A stretch of DNA of 64,000 nucleotides, from NCBI RefSeq assembly GCF_021021475.1, contig NZ_JAINWL010000004.1:248001-312000 (forward strand). The letters are read 5' to 3'. This stretch comes from Citromicrobium bathyomarinum (lineage in GTDB: Bacteria > Pseudomonadota > Alphaproteobacteria > Sphingomonadales > Sphingomonadaceae). Position numbers and translations under genes: made by a program. Positions 34,363-46,481 of the stretch are shown piece after piece. The first letter of the stretch is position 1; each line of letters begins with the position of its first letter. Under the pieces are notes generated by a model that worked only from the letters and a program-made list of their open reading frames with translations, had not been told where the DNA came from and did not search any database.

Positions 34363-34437
34363 TCCCCGATAGCTCAGCGGTAGAGTAGGTGACTGTTAAT
34401 CACTTGGTCGTTGGTTCGAATCCAACTCGGGGAGCCA
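34363..34437 (+). tRNA. tRNA-Asn (anticodon GTT)
   Basis: The cloverleaf begins TCCCCGA and ends TCGGGGA-G-CCA. The D-arm is GCTC-AGCGGTA-GAGT. The anticodon arm is GGTGA-CTGTTAA-TCACT with GTT at positions 34-36. The T-arm has GGTTCGAATCC and CCA is encoded. Length 75 nt. A compositionally foreign gene begins 162 bp downstream, so this tRNA may have served as an integration site. Confidence 0.97.
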
Positions 34438-34599
34438 TTTTCCACTAAATCGCTGGAAAATTGGCCGCGCGCTGACGCTGACTCACAAGCGCGTCACCGG
34501 CTCGACCCTGCGGACTGACGCAGATCAAGCAGATGCCAATCCTCTGGTCAGAGCATCTCATTACTTGCCAGAAAAAATGCCTTGGGGCAGGCTAAGCTT

Positions 34600-35400
34600 A
34601 TGGCCCGAAAATATACTTTGCTTATAGATGAAAGCGGGCAGTGGGGACTGCGTAAAATCCGGTCAGAATCGGAGAAGGGAGCTTCACCTTACATGGCGTT
34701 TGGTGCTGCCCTCATTCCTAATAGCGAGAGAGCCGAGATTGAAGATAAATTACTTTCTGTGACCTCGCGGATCGGAAAGAGCAATTTGCATTGCTCCAAT
34801 CTAAGACACTCTCAGATTGTTTACTTCTCTAGGCAAATAATTCAGCATCTATTGCGTTTTTTCGGCGTGATATCTTACAAGCACACACTAAGAGATTACA
34901 CATCTCATATTGACGGGGACCATAACAAATATTACAATAAGTGCGCTCAATACCTTCTTGAAAGGGTTGGATGGTTTCTTGAATTACGCGGAATTGAGGC
35001 CAAAGATGTCGACATCGTCTTTGAGAAAGCCAATTGTGACTATAACATGATGCGGAAGTTTCTCAGACGACTGCAATCGAACCCAAAACACAGCATGACC
35101 GCTAAACTTAAGCATATTGATATAGAAGCAATTGAGGCCATAGACAAATCCGAAGAGGCACTCTTTCAAGTGGCCGATCTAGTCGCACATTCTCTTTTCA
35201 AATGTGTCGACAAAAATGATGAAAATTTTTATATTCCCGAAACCCGGTATTTGAGTGAACTTGCCCCGCGCTTCTTCGGAGATCCCGAAAGTAATAAGAT
35301 TTCGGGTGCAGGGCTTTATTGTGTCCACACACCCGATCAAATCGAGCTCGATGCCGACGTGAAGGCAGTCATCACCGGTTTAGAAGCGTCGCCTAAGTAG
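34600..35400 (+). CDS. DUF3800 domain protein (horizontally acquired)
   Basis: 266 residues from the ATG at 34600 (MARKYTLLIDESGQWGLRKI). The DUF3800 signature is present: LLIDESG at the N-terminus supplies the conserved Asp-Glu-Ser, and FQVADLVAHSLFKC near residue 195 supplies the second conserved Asp. The family is thought to have an RNase H-like fold with a possible nuclease role; some members occur in mobile or defence islands. Base composition is strikingly different: the line 34921-34980 has 21 G/C in 60, whereas 33961-34020 in nadK has 42 in 60. It lies just after tRNA-Asn and before a HigA fossil. No partner gene is adjacent. Confidence 0.85.
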   Translation: MARKYTLLIDESGQWGLRKIRSESEKGASPYMAFGAALIPNSERAEIEDKLLSVTSRIGKSNLHCSNLRHSQIVYFSRQIIQHLLRFFGVISYKHTLRDYTSHIDGDHNKYYNKCAQYLLERVGWFLELRGIEAKDVDIVFEKANCDYNMMRKFLRRLQSNPKHSMTAKLKHIDIEAIEAIDKSEEALFQVADLVAHSLFKCVDKNDENFYIPETRYLSELAPRFFGDPESNKISGAGLYCVHTPDQIELDADVKAVITGLEASPK

Positions 35401-35430
35401 GCGCTGTTACAGGATCTCGGGTTACGCCAA

Positions 35431-35592
35431 CTATCCTAAACAGACTCTCCCACCCGCTCGATCCTCGGCCATCTCGATCTGCGCAAGGCCATAAGCCACC
35501 TGCATCCGCAGCAGGGTATCCGCCTTGATGCCGAACGCGTCCTCGAACCGCATGGCCATGTCGCGGGAAAAAGCCGCCTTGCCGTTCAGCAG
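35431..35592 (-). pseudogene. Fossil of a HigA-type antitoxin (C-terminal part)
   Basis: On the minus strand an open stretch of 53 codons before TAG (35431-35433) translates to LLNGKAAFSRDMAMRFEDAF followed by GIKADTLLRMQVAYGLAQIE. This matches the C-terminal half of HigA-family XRE antitoxins (the LNGK turn, S-x-x-M-A-x-R and L-x-x-Q-x-A-Y motifs). Immediately upstream in frame is TAA (35593-35595), and the HTH-bearing N-terminal half is absent. There is no start codon in the expected place and no intact HigB toxin beside it. It is therefore a decayed toxin-antitoxin remnant. Confidence 0.7.
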
Positions 35593-36552
35593 TTAATGCG
35601 TCGGTGTCAGGCGTCAGTTCCCGGTGATAGTCATCGCGTATTTGCGACCATTTTCCTACTCCGCCCCCGCCCGCTAAACCCCGCGCACGATGGCGCGTGC
35701 GCACCTCTCCCCTGCCCGTCCAGCAAGGCCTCTCAACAGGCATTCCGCGCGGAGGGAGTTTTCCATCCCCTGGACTGTGTGTCAGGGCTCGGCCCGCCAA
35801 ACGCCTCGGACGGGGCAAATGCACGCTTCAGCCGCCCGCGAGCAGCCTTACGCCCACGAACAGCGTCAGTGCCGCGGTCAGCCAGCGGATCAGTTGGGGC
35901 TTGAACAGGCGCACCGCGAACAGGCTGCCGATCTGGCCGCCGATCACCACCGCGATCATCAGCGGCAGGCCGGTGCTCGCCGCTGCGCCCAGCATGTCCG
36001 CGCCGTTCTTGGTCAGCTGGCCGACGAGGCCGAACAGCGAATTGACGAGGATGAACAGGCTGGCGGTCGCCGCGATTGCGCGCGGGCCGTTCCAGCGGAC
36101 CAGATGGAGCAGCGGGGCGAGGAAGATGCCGCCGCCGATCCCAACCAGCCCGGCAAGATAGCCCAGCGGTGCGGCGGCGAGCAGCATGGCGCGGGTTCCG
36201 TAGCGCGGGGCAGGCTCCCCGTTCGGTGCGGCCCGCTCACTGGTCTGGGGGACCAGCAGCAGCGCTCCGGCAAGGCACAGGCTCGCACCCAGCAGCGCCA
36301 TGAAGGCCTGTTCCCTGATCGGGGTCAGCCCGCCCAGCAAGGCGGCGGGCGCGGCGATGGCGGTGAGGCCCAGCGCCCCGCGCCATGGTGTGATCCCAGC
36401 GCGCGCGAACCTCAGCGTGCCGCCGCTGACGACCACCAGGTTGCACAGCAGGGAGACCACCGGCAGCAGCCGGTAGTCCATCCCCGACAGGGCCAGCAAA
36501 GCACTATACGTCGATCCACCGCCGAAGCCGACCGACGCATAGAGCAGTGCGG

Positions 36553-39387
<2,835 letters not shown>

Positions 39388-39491
39388 GGGAATACGGGCC
39401 TTGCGATAATGGAATTATGCTGTGCAGCGCCCTGACACTGCGAGTGCCGGGCGGTCCTGCGAACGCGAAACGAAATGTGTGGGGTGGCGCG

Positions 39492-39770
39492 CTATTCCAG
39501 CGCGCGATCGGGGCCGAGCTGTACGGTCGGCAGGAAGATCACGGGGTCGCGCGGACGGCAGACCCGTTCCAGCGCCAGCCGCCAATCGCGCACGCGAATC
39601 GTCGTGCGGCACTCGCAACGGGCATCTTCCTTGTCGCTGTCGCAGACCTCGGCGGCCGCACCGGCCACAGAGCTTTCCGCGAACATCGCGCTTGCAGGCG
39701 TACCGACGGCGACGAGGCCGGTCAGAAAGGCAAGGCAGGTGAGAAGGAGCCGAAGCATGCGGTCAGACAT
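39492..39770 (-). CDS. Small secreted protein, unknown
   Basis: 92 residues from MSDRMLRLLLTCLAFLTGLV. Hydrophobic signal peptide, cleavage probably after TPASA. The mature part is about 65 residues with three close cysteines in EVCDSDKEDARCECRTTIRV and a fourth in LERVCRPRDPVIF, suggesting a small disulfide-stabilised periplasmic protein. An in-frame ATG four codons later is an alternative start. I do not recognise a family. It lies 104 bp upstream of secA and 42 bp downstream of the TonB-like gene on the same strand. Confidence 0.55.
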   Translation of the reverse strand: MSDRMLRLLLTCLAFLTGLVAVGTPASAMFAESSVAGAAAEVCDSDKEDARCECRTTIRVRDWRLALERVCRPRDPVIFLPTVQLGPDRALE

Positions 39771-39812
39771 AGTCAAACGCGGGAGAAAGTCCAAGGTACA
39801 AACCTCAATGAC

Positions 39813-40457
39813 CTATTCGTTCTCGATCTCTTCGATCGTCGTCACAATCCGGAGTGTTCGCGGATCACTGGAGCCGTCGGGAAAAGGCGCAAAAGAAAAC
39901 CGCTCGCAGAGGGTATTCATAAGGCCTTCGGGCATGTCCCCATCCACAGCGCCCCCAAACGTCTCCCATGTGCAATCCATCACCGTGCCGTCGGGCCTGA
40001 TCGTCATGACGATTTCCGTCCTGCCCGGCTCCGGTAGCAGCGCATTCGCGCCCATCCGGAAAGGGATCGGCGGCAGGGCGTAGGTTTTGCTAGGCACTTC
40101 CCCGGCCGCCGGGATTTCCCAAGCCACTGTGGCCTCATAGGTGCCCTCGGCAGGTTCCCCCTTGCTGTTGCGAGCGGGATTGAACTGCGCCCTCTCGCGG
40201 ACCAATTGGCAGGTCAGTTGCTTGAGACTATCGGATGCTGTGCCCCCGGTAATCTCGCAGCCCGTAACCAACCCCTCGGACGAAATGGTGAGTTTGAAGC
40301 TGACCCTCCCCTCATCGCCGTTACTTATGGCAGCAGCAGGATAGTCCCTATGAGTAATCCATGCCGCTGGATTGCTCGGCTGTGGCCCGACCTGGGCCAC
40401 CCCCGGTGTTGCCACTCCAAACAGCGCCGCAGCGCAGATCATCCGCCAGTCCAGCAT
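39813..40457 (-). CDS. Secreted protein with TonB C-terminal-like domain
   Basis: 214 residues from MLDWRMICAAALFGVATPGV with a signal peptide ending near GVAQVG. Residues about 30-118 read as a TonB/TolA C-terminal domain: YPAAAISNGDEGRVSFKLTI, a GCEITGGTASDSLKQLTCQL cysteine-containing strand-helix and FNPARNSKGEPAEGTYEATV. A second beta-rich copy-like region follows (RTEIVMTIRPDGTVMDCTWE, FSFAPFPDGSSDPRTLRIVT). There is no transmembrane anchor and no Pro-rich spacer, so it is not a canonical energy-transducing TonB; it resembles the many 'energy transducer TonB'-annotated secreted proteins of sphingomonads. It is divergent from argJ. Confidence 0.75.
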   Translation of the reverse strand: MLDWRMICAAALFGVATPGVAQVGPQPSNPAAWITHRDYPAAAISNGDEGRVSFKLTISSEGLVTGCEITGGTASDSLKQLTCQLVRERAQFNPARNSKGEPAEGTYEATVAWEIPAAGEVPSKTYALPPIPFRMGANALLPEPGRTEIVMTIRPDGTVMDCTWETFGGAVDGDMPEGLMNTLCERFSFAPFPDGSSDPRTLRIVTTIEEIENE

Positions 40458-40554
40458 CGTGCCCCCTTCTCTCGATGTGGCACTCCTACCGCGTCGATCT
40501 AGGGGACGAAAGCCGCTTGCCTCGCCCGGAGAGCAAACCTAACCCGCGATCACT

Positions 40555-41781
40555 ATGGACCTCGCCCGCTCCCCGCTCGCCCTGCCCTTCCCCGCGATTC
40601 CGCCCATCGACGGCGTGACGCTGCGCATCGCCCGTGCTCGCTACAAGGAATGGGACCGGTGCGACCTGACTTTCGCCGAGCTGGCAGAGGGCACGAGCGT
40701 CGCGGGCGTGTTCACGAAGAACGTGTGCTGTTCGAGCGAGGTCGAGCTGGGGCGCGAGCAGATCAAGGGTGGCAGCGCGCGCGCGCTGATCGTCAACGCG
40801 GGCAATTCCAACGCCTTCACCGGCTATCGCGGGCGCGAGGCGGTGGAGCAGATCATGGGCCAGGTGGCGGACCACCTCGGCTGCACAACCGGCGAAGTAT
40901 TCGTCTCCTCCACCGGCGTGATCGGCGTGCCGCTGCCCAAGGACAAGGCGCGCGCGGGCGTGGAGGCGGTGCTGGATGCCGAGCCGTGCGGTTGGGAGGA
41001 TGCGACCAACACCATCAGCACGACCGACACCTTCGCCAAGGGCGCGCATGCCAGCGCGATGATCGGCGATACGCGGGTCGAGATCGCTGGAATCGTCAAG
41101 GGCAGCGGGATGATCGCACCCGACATGGCGACCATGCTCGGCTACATCTTCACCGACGCGGCGGTCTCGCCTGCCTTCCTGCAGGAATGCCTCTCCGCCG
41201 CGAACCGGCAGACATTCTCCTGCATCACCGTCGATTCCGACACCTCGACCAGCGACACCGTGCTCGCCTTCGCGACCGGCAAGGCTGGCCATGCGCAGCT
41301 GACCTCTTTTGACGATCCCGGCGCGGATGCCTTCATGGCCGCGCTGCACGACGTCTGCCGCGAGCTGGCACATTTGGTCGTGCGTGACGGCGAAGGCGCG
41401 CAAAAGTTCATCGCGGTGCATGTCAGCGGCGCTGTGTCGGATGAGAGCGCGCGGACCATCGGCCTCGCCATCGCGAACTCGCCGCTGGTCAAGACCGCGA
41501 TCGCAGGCGGCGATGCCAACTGGGGCCGCGTGGTCATGGCGGTGGGCAAGGCGGGCGAGCCTGCCAATCGCGACACGCTCTCGATCGGCTTCGGCGGGCA
41601 CTGGGCCGCGCGCGAGGGGCAGCCGGTTGAGGATTACGACGAAGCGCCCGTCGCCGCGCATCTCGCAGGGCAGGAAATCGATATCGAGGTGGACCTTGGC
41701 CTCGGCGAAGGGCGCGCCAGTGTGTGGACCTGTGACCTGACGCACGGATACATCGACATCAACGCGGATTATCGCTCCTGA
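40555..41781 (+). CDS. argJ: Bifunctional ornithine acetyltransferase/N-acetylglutamate synthase
   Basis: Arginine biosynthesis enzyme that recycles the acetyl group from N-acetylornithine to glutamate. 408 residues. The autoproteolysis site is conserved: KGSGMIAPDMATMLGYIF, with cleavage expected before the Thr of MATML to make the catalytic Thr the beta-chain N-terminus. Other conserved blocks are NAGNSNAFTGYRG, VSSTGVIGVPLP and the C-terminal CDLTHGYIDINADYRS. Whether it has the glutamate N-acetyltransferase half-activity is not predictable from sequence. It is followed 10 bp later by an IMPase-family gene in the same direction, a frequent pairing in this group. Confidence 0.95.
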   Translation: MDLARSPLALPFPAIPPIDGVTLRIARARYKEWDRCDLTFAELAEGTSVAGVFTKNVCCSSEVELGREQIKGGSARALIVNAGNSNAFTGYRGREAVEQIMGQVADHLGCTTGEVFVSSTGVIGVPLPKDKARAGVEAVLDAEPCGWEDATNTISTTDTFAKGAHASAMIGDTRVEIAGIVKGSGMIAPDMATMLGYIFTDAAVSPAFLQECLSAANRQTFSCITVDSDTSTSDTVLAFATGKAGHAQLTSFDDPGADAFMAALHDVCRELAHLVVRDGEGAQKFIAVHVSGAVSDESARTIGLAIANSPLVKTAIAGGDANWGRVVMAVGKAGEPANRDTLSIGFGGHWAAREGQPVEDYDEAPVAAHLAGQEIDIEVDLGLGEGRASVWTCDLTHGYIDINADYRS

Positions 41782-41791
41782 GGAGAAACTC

Positions 41792-42604
41792 ATGAGCGTA
41801 CTCGACCGCGAAATTCTGGCCCTGATGCGCGATGTGGCGGAGCGGATCATCATGCCGCGCCACCAGGCGCTCAAGGCGACCGAAATCATCGAGAAGGCGG
41901 ACGACGACCTCGTCACCATCGCCGACCGCGAGGCGGAGGTCGCGCTTGCCGAGGGGCTGGCGAAACTGCACCCCGAAGCGGCCATCGTCGGCGAGGAGTC
42001 GGTCCACGCCGACCCGTCGGTGATGGATCGCCTCTCCGGCACCTGCTGGATCATCGACCCGATCGACGGGACCAGCAATTTCGCCAGCGGGACGGGACCT
42101 TTCGGGATCATGGTCGCGCTGGCCGAAGAAGGCTTTGCGCAAGGCGGCTGGATCTACGACCCGCAGCGCGACCGCTTCTGCGCGGCGCATCGCGGCCAGG
42201 GCGCGATGATCGACGGAGAGACGGTGACAGCGCGCGCGAGCGGCGCAAACCCGCCGCGCCTCGCCGCGATGAAGAAATTCATGACGCCCGAGCAGCGCCG
42301 CCGGTTCGAGCTGGAAATCGCGCCCAACTACACGCTGGTCCACGCGCCGGGTGCGGCGTGCGAGCAATATCCGCTGACCGTTCTCGGCGAACACGACGTC
42401 GCGATCTACGAGCGCACGTTGCCGTGGGACCACGCGGCGGGATCGCTGTTCCTGAATGAAGCGGGCGGCGCATGCCTGCGGCTCGACGGGACACCCTACC
42501 GGGTCGACGATGGTCGCAGGGGGATGGTCGGCGCGGCGAGCCGCGACTTGTTCGACCAGCTGGTCGTCCGGCTGTCGGCGGCAGGCTACCAGCCAGCCGC
42601 CTGA
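41792..42604 (+). CDS. Inositol monophosphatase family protein (histidinol-phosphatase-like)
   Basis: 270 residues from MSVLDREILALMRDVAERII. The metal site is complete: AIVGEESVHADPS (Glu), WIIDPIDGTSNFASG (DPIDGT) and LPWDHAAGSLFLNEAGG (C-terminal W-D-x-A-A-G). The C-terminal part continues with ACLRLDGTPYRVDDGRRGMV. In this family, sequence does not separate inositol-phosphatase, histidinol-phosphatase and fructose-bisphosphatase activities; the adjacency to argJ suggests amino-acid biosynthesis or general phosphate removal. Ends 7 bp from the convergent trxA stop. Confidence 0.92.
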   Translation: MSVLDREILALMRDVAERIIMPRHQALKATEIIEKADDDLVTIADREAEVALAEGLAKLHPEAAIVGEESVHADPSVMDRLSGTCWIIDPIDGTSNFASGTGPFGIMVALAEEGFAQGGWIYDPQRDRFCAAHRGQGAMIDGETVTARASGANPPRLAAMKKFMTPEQRRRFELEIAPNYTLVHAPGAACEQYPLTVLGEHDVAIYERTLPWDHAAGSLFLNEAGGACLRLDGTPYRVDDGRRGMVGAASRDLFDQLVVRLSAAGYQPAA

Positions 42605-42611
42605 GCACACA

Positions 42612-42932
42612 TCAGAGCTGCTCTTCGAGCCACGCCTTGAGCTGGCTCTTGGGCCGCGCGCCGGTCAGTTCGGCGGCGCGTTCGCCATTCTTGTACAGCA
42701 CCAGATAGGGGATGCCCTGTACGCCCAGCTTGCCGGGGGTGTCGGTGTTTTCCATGATGTCCATCTTGGCGATGGTCACCTGGTCGGCCAGTTCGTCGCT
42801 GATTTCTTCCAGCGCGGGCGCGATCATCTTGCATGGGCCGCACCACTCGGCCCAGAAATCGACCAGCACGGGCTTGTCGCTCTGCAGGACGTCGGACTGG
42901 AAGCTGGCATCGGTGACGGTTTTGGTGGCCAT
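42612..42932 (-). CDS. trxA: Thioredoxin
   Basis: 106 residues. The active-site motif is intact: VLVDFWAEWCGPCKMIAPAL (WCGPC). The cis-Pro loop is KLGVQGIPYLVLYKNGERAA. Normal single-domain cytosolic thioredoxin that reduces disulfides with thioredoxin reductase. It is the last gene of the long leftward group, 48 bp after the addA stop, close enough for cotranscription. Confidence 0.97.
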   Translation of the reverse strand: MATKTVTDASFQSDVLQSDKPVLVDFWAEWCGPCKMIAPALEEISDELADQVTIAKMDIMENTDTPGKLGVQGIPYLVLYKNGERAAELTGARPKSQLKAWLEEQL

Positions 42933-42980
42933 GGGGGATGTCTCCTGTTTCTTGGCCCGATATCTAGGGATGCGAAGCGA

Positions 42981-45900
42981 TTACGCAAAGGCGGAGCCGG
43001 GCAAACTTAGCTGCTTGTCCCCCAAGCCGGGCTTGTGAGCGGCCAGAACCGCGTGCGGAAGCACGATCAACTGGGGGGTCTGGGTGTAGAGCAGCGCCGC
43101 GCAAATCCGCCGCCCGGGATAGATCTCGGCGAGCGCGTGGGCATAGGCGGACATCTGCCGCAGCGTCGCGGTGGGCACCTGTTCAAGCGATGTGGGCGCG
43201 CGGCGGGTGGTCTTGTAATCGACCACCAGCACCTTTTCCTCGCCTACGCACAGCCGGTCGAGCTTCCCGGTGACCACCTGCCCCTCAACCGTCGCGGCGA
43301 GCGAGACCTCGGCCAGCGCACCGGGCGCGAACAGCGCGGCGAAATCGGGATGGTCGAGCACGCCAAGCGCCTGCTCCAGCATCGCCGCGCGCGCCCCCTC
43401 CGACAGATCGCCGGCCTGCGCGGCGAGCCATGCCGAGCCCCGCGCCTCGCGGTCCTCGGGCGCGATATCGGGCATGCGTTCGAGCAGGCGGTGGATCAGC
43501 GTACCGCGCTGCGCCGCCTCGGCCCCGGTCGCCAGCCCCGGTGGGTTCGGCGCGAGGTCGTCCCCGGCGGCAGACGGCGCGAGCGGTCGCGGCGGGCTCG
43601 GCTCGGCGCCGGGAGCGCGGGTGGCCCATTCAGGCAGCGCGGGGCGCTGTGCTCGGCTCGCTGCATCGGGAGCGGGCGGCGCAATATCGGCCAGCGTGCC
43701 CAGATCGTGCCGTTCGCCCCAGATCGGGTCGGAGACGCCCCCGCCCTCGCCCCCACCTTCGCTGTCGAACAGCGCCGCGGCCTGCGCATACCAGCTCGCC
43801 TCGGGCACGTCCTTGTCGCTCGGAAGCAGCGCACCGCCGATATAGAGCGCTTCCTCGGCGCGGGTCATCGCGACGTACATCAGCCGCCAGTGCTCCTCGC
43901 GCTCGCGCGCCTTCTTGGCCTCTTCCGCTGCCAGCAGCGGCCCCGCCTTTGCCTCCTTGGGCAGCGAGGGCAGCGGGACGGTGCGCCCGTCATCGGTCGC
44001 CAGCTCGCCCGCGCGTGCAGGCCCGCGATCGGGATTGCCGGTCGCATCGGCGAGGATCACGATGGGCGCCTGCAACCCCTTCGAGCCATGCGCGGTGAGC
44101 ACGCGCACCGCATCGCTGCTGCCTGCCGCTTCGCGCTTCAGTTCCTCGTCCGAGGCATCGAACCAGTTGAGGAAGCCCTGAAGGCTGGGCGTGTGTTCTC
44201 CGCAGTAGGCGAAGGCCGCGCCGACCAGTTCGTCGATCGGGTCGTTCGCCTCGCGCCCGAGCCGCGCCACCAGTTTGCGGCGCCCGTCCCACGGACCGGT
44301 CAGCAACCAGTGGAGCAGCGATTGCGGATGCTCGTAATCGACCCGCGCCAGCAGCGCGCGCAGGCGGTCGGCGGTCGCCATGCAGAGCGGCGCATCGCTG
44401 CGGCGGATATGGTCCCACAGGCCCACGCTCTTGTCGCGCAGGCCATGCTCCAGCAGGTCGTCCTGCGACCAGCCGCCCAGCGGAGAGACCAGCAGGTTGG
44501 CGAGCATCAGGTCGTCGCGCGGCTGCGCGGCGAAGCGCAGCGCGGCGAGCAGATCCTTGACCGCCAGCGGCGCGCCCAGCCGCAGCCGGTCGACGCCTGC
44601 CACCGGCACGCCCGCCGCGTGGAGCCGCGCAACGATCAGCCCGGCGAGCGCGCGGCGCTTGCGCACCAGAATCATGATGTCGCCCGCGCTGGCCCGTCGC
44701 TTGCCGCCCTTGGTCAGCGCGTGGCCGTCTTCGAGCCACGCCTTCACCTGCGCCGCGATCCGGTCCGCCATGCGGCGCTCGGGAGCGGGCAGCCAGGTTT
44801 CCGCACCGTCTTCCTCGACCGCTTCGGGATCGTCGCTTTCCTCGGCCCTGATCGGTGCCCACAGCGTCACCCGCCCGGGCCGGTCTTCGCCGGTGTGCTG
44901 CACCTCTTCGCGCGGCATCCCCATCGCTTGCGTGCCGACATGCGCCACCGCGCGGTCGACGAAATCGAGGATCACCTGCGATGATCGGAAATTGCGCTCC
45001 AGCCCCAGGCGGGCGAGCGGCGCGAGCGGGACCAGCGGGGCCTCGCGGGTTTCATGCGCGAGCGCCTCGGCATTGGCGATCGCGCTGTTGATCCGCGCGT
45101 CATATTGCTCGCGCTTGTCCACGAACAGGCGCGGTTCGGTGCCCTGAAAGCCGAAGATCGCCTGCTTGTAGTCGCCGACCACGAAGATCGTCCGCAGCCG
45201 CGCACCCGCCGCGCCCAGCCCGTCGAAGAAATCCTGCGTCAGCGCGTCGATGATCGCCCACTGGCTGTCATTGGTATCCTGCGCCTCGTCGACCAGGATG
45301 TGGTCGAAACTGCGGTCGAGCTTGTAGCCGATCCACTGCGCCATTTCCGAATTGCCGAGCAGCGTGGCCGCGCGTGCGATCTGGTCGTCGAAATCGACCA
45401 GGCCATGCACCCGCTTCGCCTCGTCCCACCGCAAAGCGAAGCGCCGCCCCAGTTCGAGCGCAGGGGTGAGATATTCCGCCAGCGCGAGCAGCGCGAATTT
45501 CTCGCGGATCGCATCGAGGCTGGCCTGAACCGCCGCGACATTGCCCTCGTAGGTCGGGTCGCGCTTGACCAGATTGGTAAGGTTCTTGGGCTTGGAGCCG
45601 TCGGCGACGAGCAGGCTGCCGTTGAAACAGGCAAGCGTCGCGAGGCGCCGATCGGGATCGGCGGCGAGCCATGCAGAGATCGGCTCCGCCGCGTCGCGCC
45701 CGCTCTTGGTGTTCCAGTCCTGCAAGGTCGCAAGGCATGCGCGCAGAGAGCCGCAGTCGAAGCGGTCGTCGGCGCATTCGCGCACCAGATCGGCCTCGGA
45801 AAAATCGCTCGGCAGGCCGAGCATCGCGAGCACCTGCGGGCGCATCGGGCTCTGCCAGCCTTGCGGACCTTCCCACAGCTCGCGCGCCTTGGCGCAGGCC

Positions 45901-46481
45901 ATCAGCCACTGCTTGACCCCGTCGGGGCCGAGCCTGCGCGAGAGCATCGCCAGCGCGCTGTTATCGGCCTCGTCCGCGTTGGCGACCAGTTCGGTCAGCA
46001 CCTCGCGCGCGAGCAGTCCGCGCGTGCGATCGTCCATCGCGACCGTGCCCGGCTCCAGCCCCGCCTCCTCGGGAAACGCGGCGAGTAGGTATTGCGCGAA
46101 AGCGTGGATCGTATCGATGCGCAGCCCGCCGCCGGGGCAATCGAGCACCCGGGTGAACAGCGTGCGGGCATGGGCCAGGGTCGCTGGATCGACCTTCGCC
46201 CCGATGGCGCGCAGATGCTTGGCCAGCAGGGTTTCTTCCATCCGCACCCAGCGGGCCAACGTCTCGTTCACGCGGGTCGCCATCTCCGCCGCGCCCGCCT
46301 TGGTGAAGGTGAGGCACAGGATCGATCCCGGCTCCACGCCGGGCTGCAGCAGGAGGCGCAGCACGCGCGCCGAGAGCACCTGCGTCTTTCCGGTGCCCGC
46401 GCTGGCGGAAAGCCATACGGAATGGCCCGGGTCCGCCGCGTGGCCCTGTTCCGGCAAAAGCGTGTGGATTGTGTCGCTCAT
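42981..46481 (-). CDS. addA: Double-strand break repair helicase-nuclease AddA
   Basis: 1166 residues from MSDTIHTLLPEQGHAADPGH. UvrD-type helicase: Walker A SVWLSASAGTGKTQVLSARV near residue 35, VDFDDQIARAA, HILVDEAQDTNDSQWAIIDA (DEAQD), YKQAIFGFQGTEPRLFV, and RVLTAHGSKGLQAPIVILAD (motif V). The RecB-like nuclease domain at the C-terminus has KVLVVDYKTTRRAPTSLEQV (D-Y-K) with upstream GTLIHRLLERMPDIAPEDRE. With AddB it resects breaks and loads RecA. The start overlaps the addB stop by ATGA. Confidence 0.96.
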   Translation of the reverse strand: MSDTIHTLLPEQGHAADPGHSVWLSASAGTGKTQVLSARVLRLLLQPGVEPGSILCLTFTKAGAAEMATRVNETLARWVRMEETLLAKHLRAIGAKVDPATLAHARTLFTRVLDCPGGGLRIDTIHAFAQYLLAAFPEEAGLEPGTVAMDDRTRGLLAREVLTELVANADEADNSALAMLSRRLGPDGVKQWLMACAKARELWEGPQGWQSPMRPQVLAMLGLPSDFSEADLVRECADDRFDCGSLRACLATLQDWNTKSGRDAAEPISAWLAADPDRRLATLACFNGSLLVADGSKPKNLTNLVKRDPTYEGNVAAVQASLDAIREKFALLALAEYLTPALELGRRFALRWDEAKRVHGLVDFDDQIARAATLLGNSEMAQWIGYKLDRSFDHILVDEAQDTNDSQWAIIDALTQDFFDGLGAAGARLRTIFVVGDYKQAIFGFQGTEPRLFVDKREQYDARINSAIANAEALAHETREAPLVPLAPLARLGLERNFRSSQVILDFVDRAVAHVGTQAMGMPREEVQHTGEDRPGRVTLWAPIRAEESDDPEAVEEDGAETWLPAPERRMADRIAAQVKAWLEDGHALTKGGKRRASAGDIMILVRKRRALAGLIVARLHAAGVPVAGVDRLRLGAPLAVKDLLAALRFAAQPRDDLMLANLLVSPLGGWSQDDLLEHGLRDKSVGLWDHIRRSDAPLCMATADRLRALLARVDYEHPQSLLHWLLTGPWDGRRKLVARLGREANDPIDELVGAAFAYCGEHTPSLQGFLNWFDASDEELKREAAGSSDAVRVLTAHGSKGLQAPIVILADATGNPDRGPARAGELATDDGRTVPLPSLPKEAKAGPLLAAEEAKKAREREEHWRLMYVAMTRAEEALYIGGALLPSDKDVPEASWYAQAAALFDSEGGGEGGGVSDPIWGERHDLGTLADIAPPAPDAASRAQRPALPEWATRAPGAEPSPPRPLAPSAAGDDLAPNPPGLATGAEAAQRGTLIHRLLERMPDIAPEDREARGSAWLAAQAGDLSEGARAAMLEQALGVLDHPDFAALFAPGALAEVSLAATVEGQVVTGKLDRLCVGEEKVLVVDYKTTRRAPTSLEQVPTATLRQMSAYAHALAEIYPGRRICAALLYTQTPQLIVLPHAVLAAHKPGLGDKQLSLPGSAFA

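Noticed and set aside
34438-35830. Intact toxin-antitoxin module or integrase in the tRNA-Asn island
   Set aside because: Only a DUF3800 gene and a fragment of an antitoxin are present. No HigB, integrase or duplicated tRNA end was seen.
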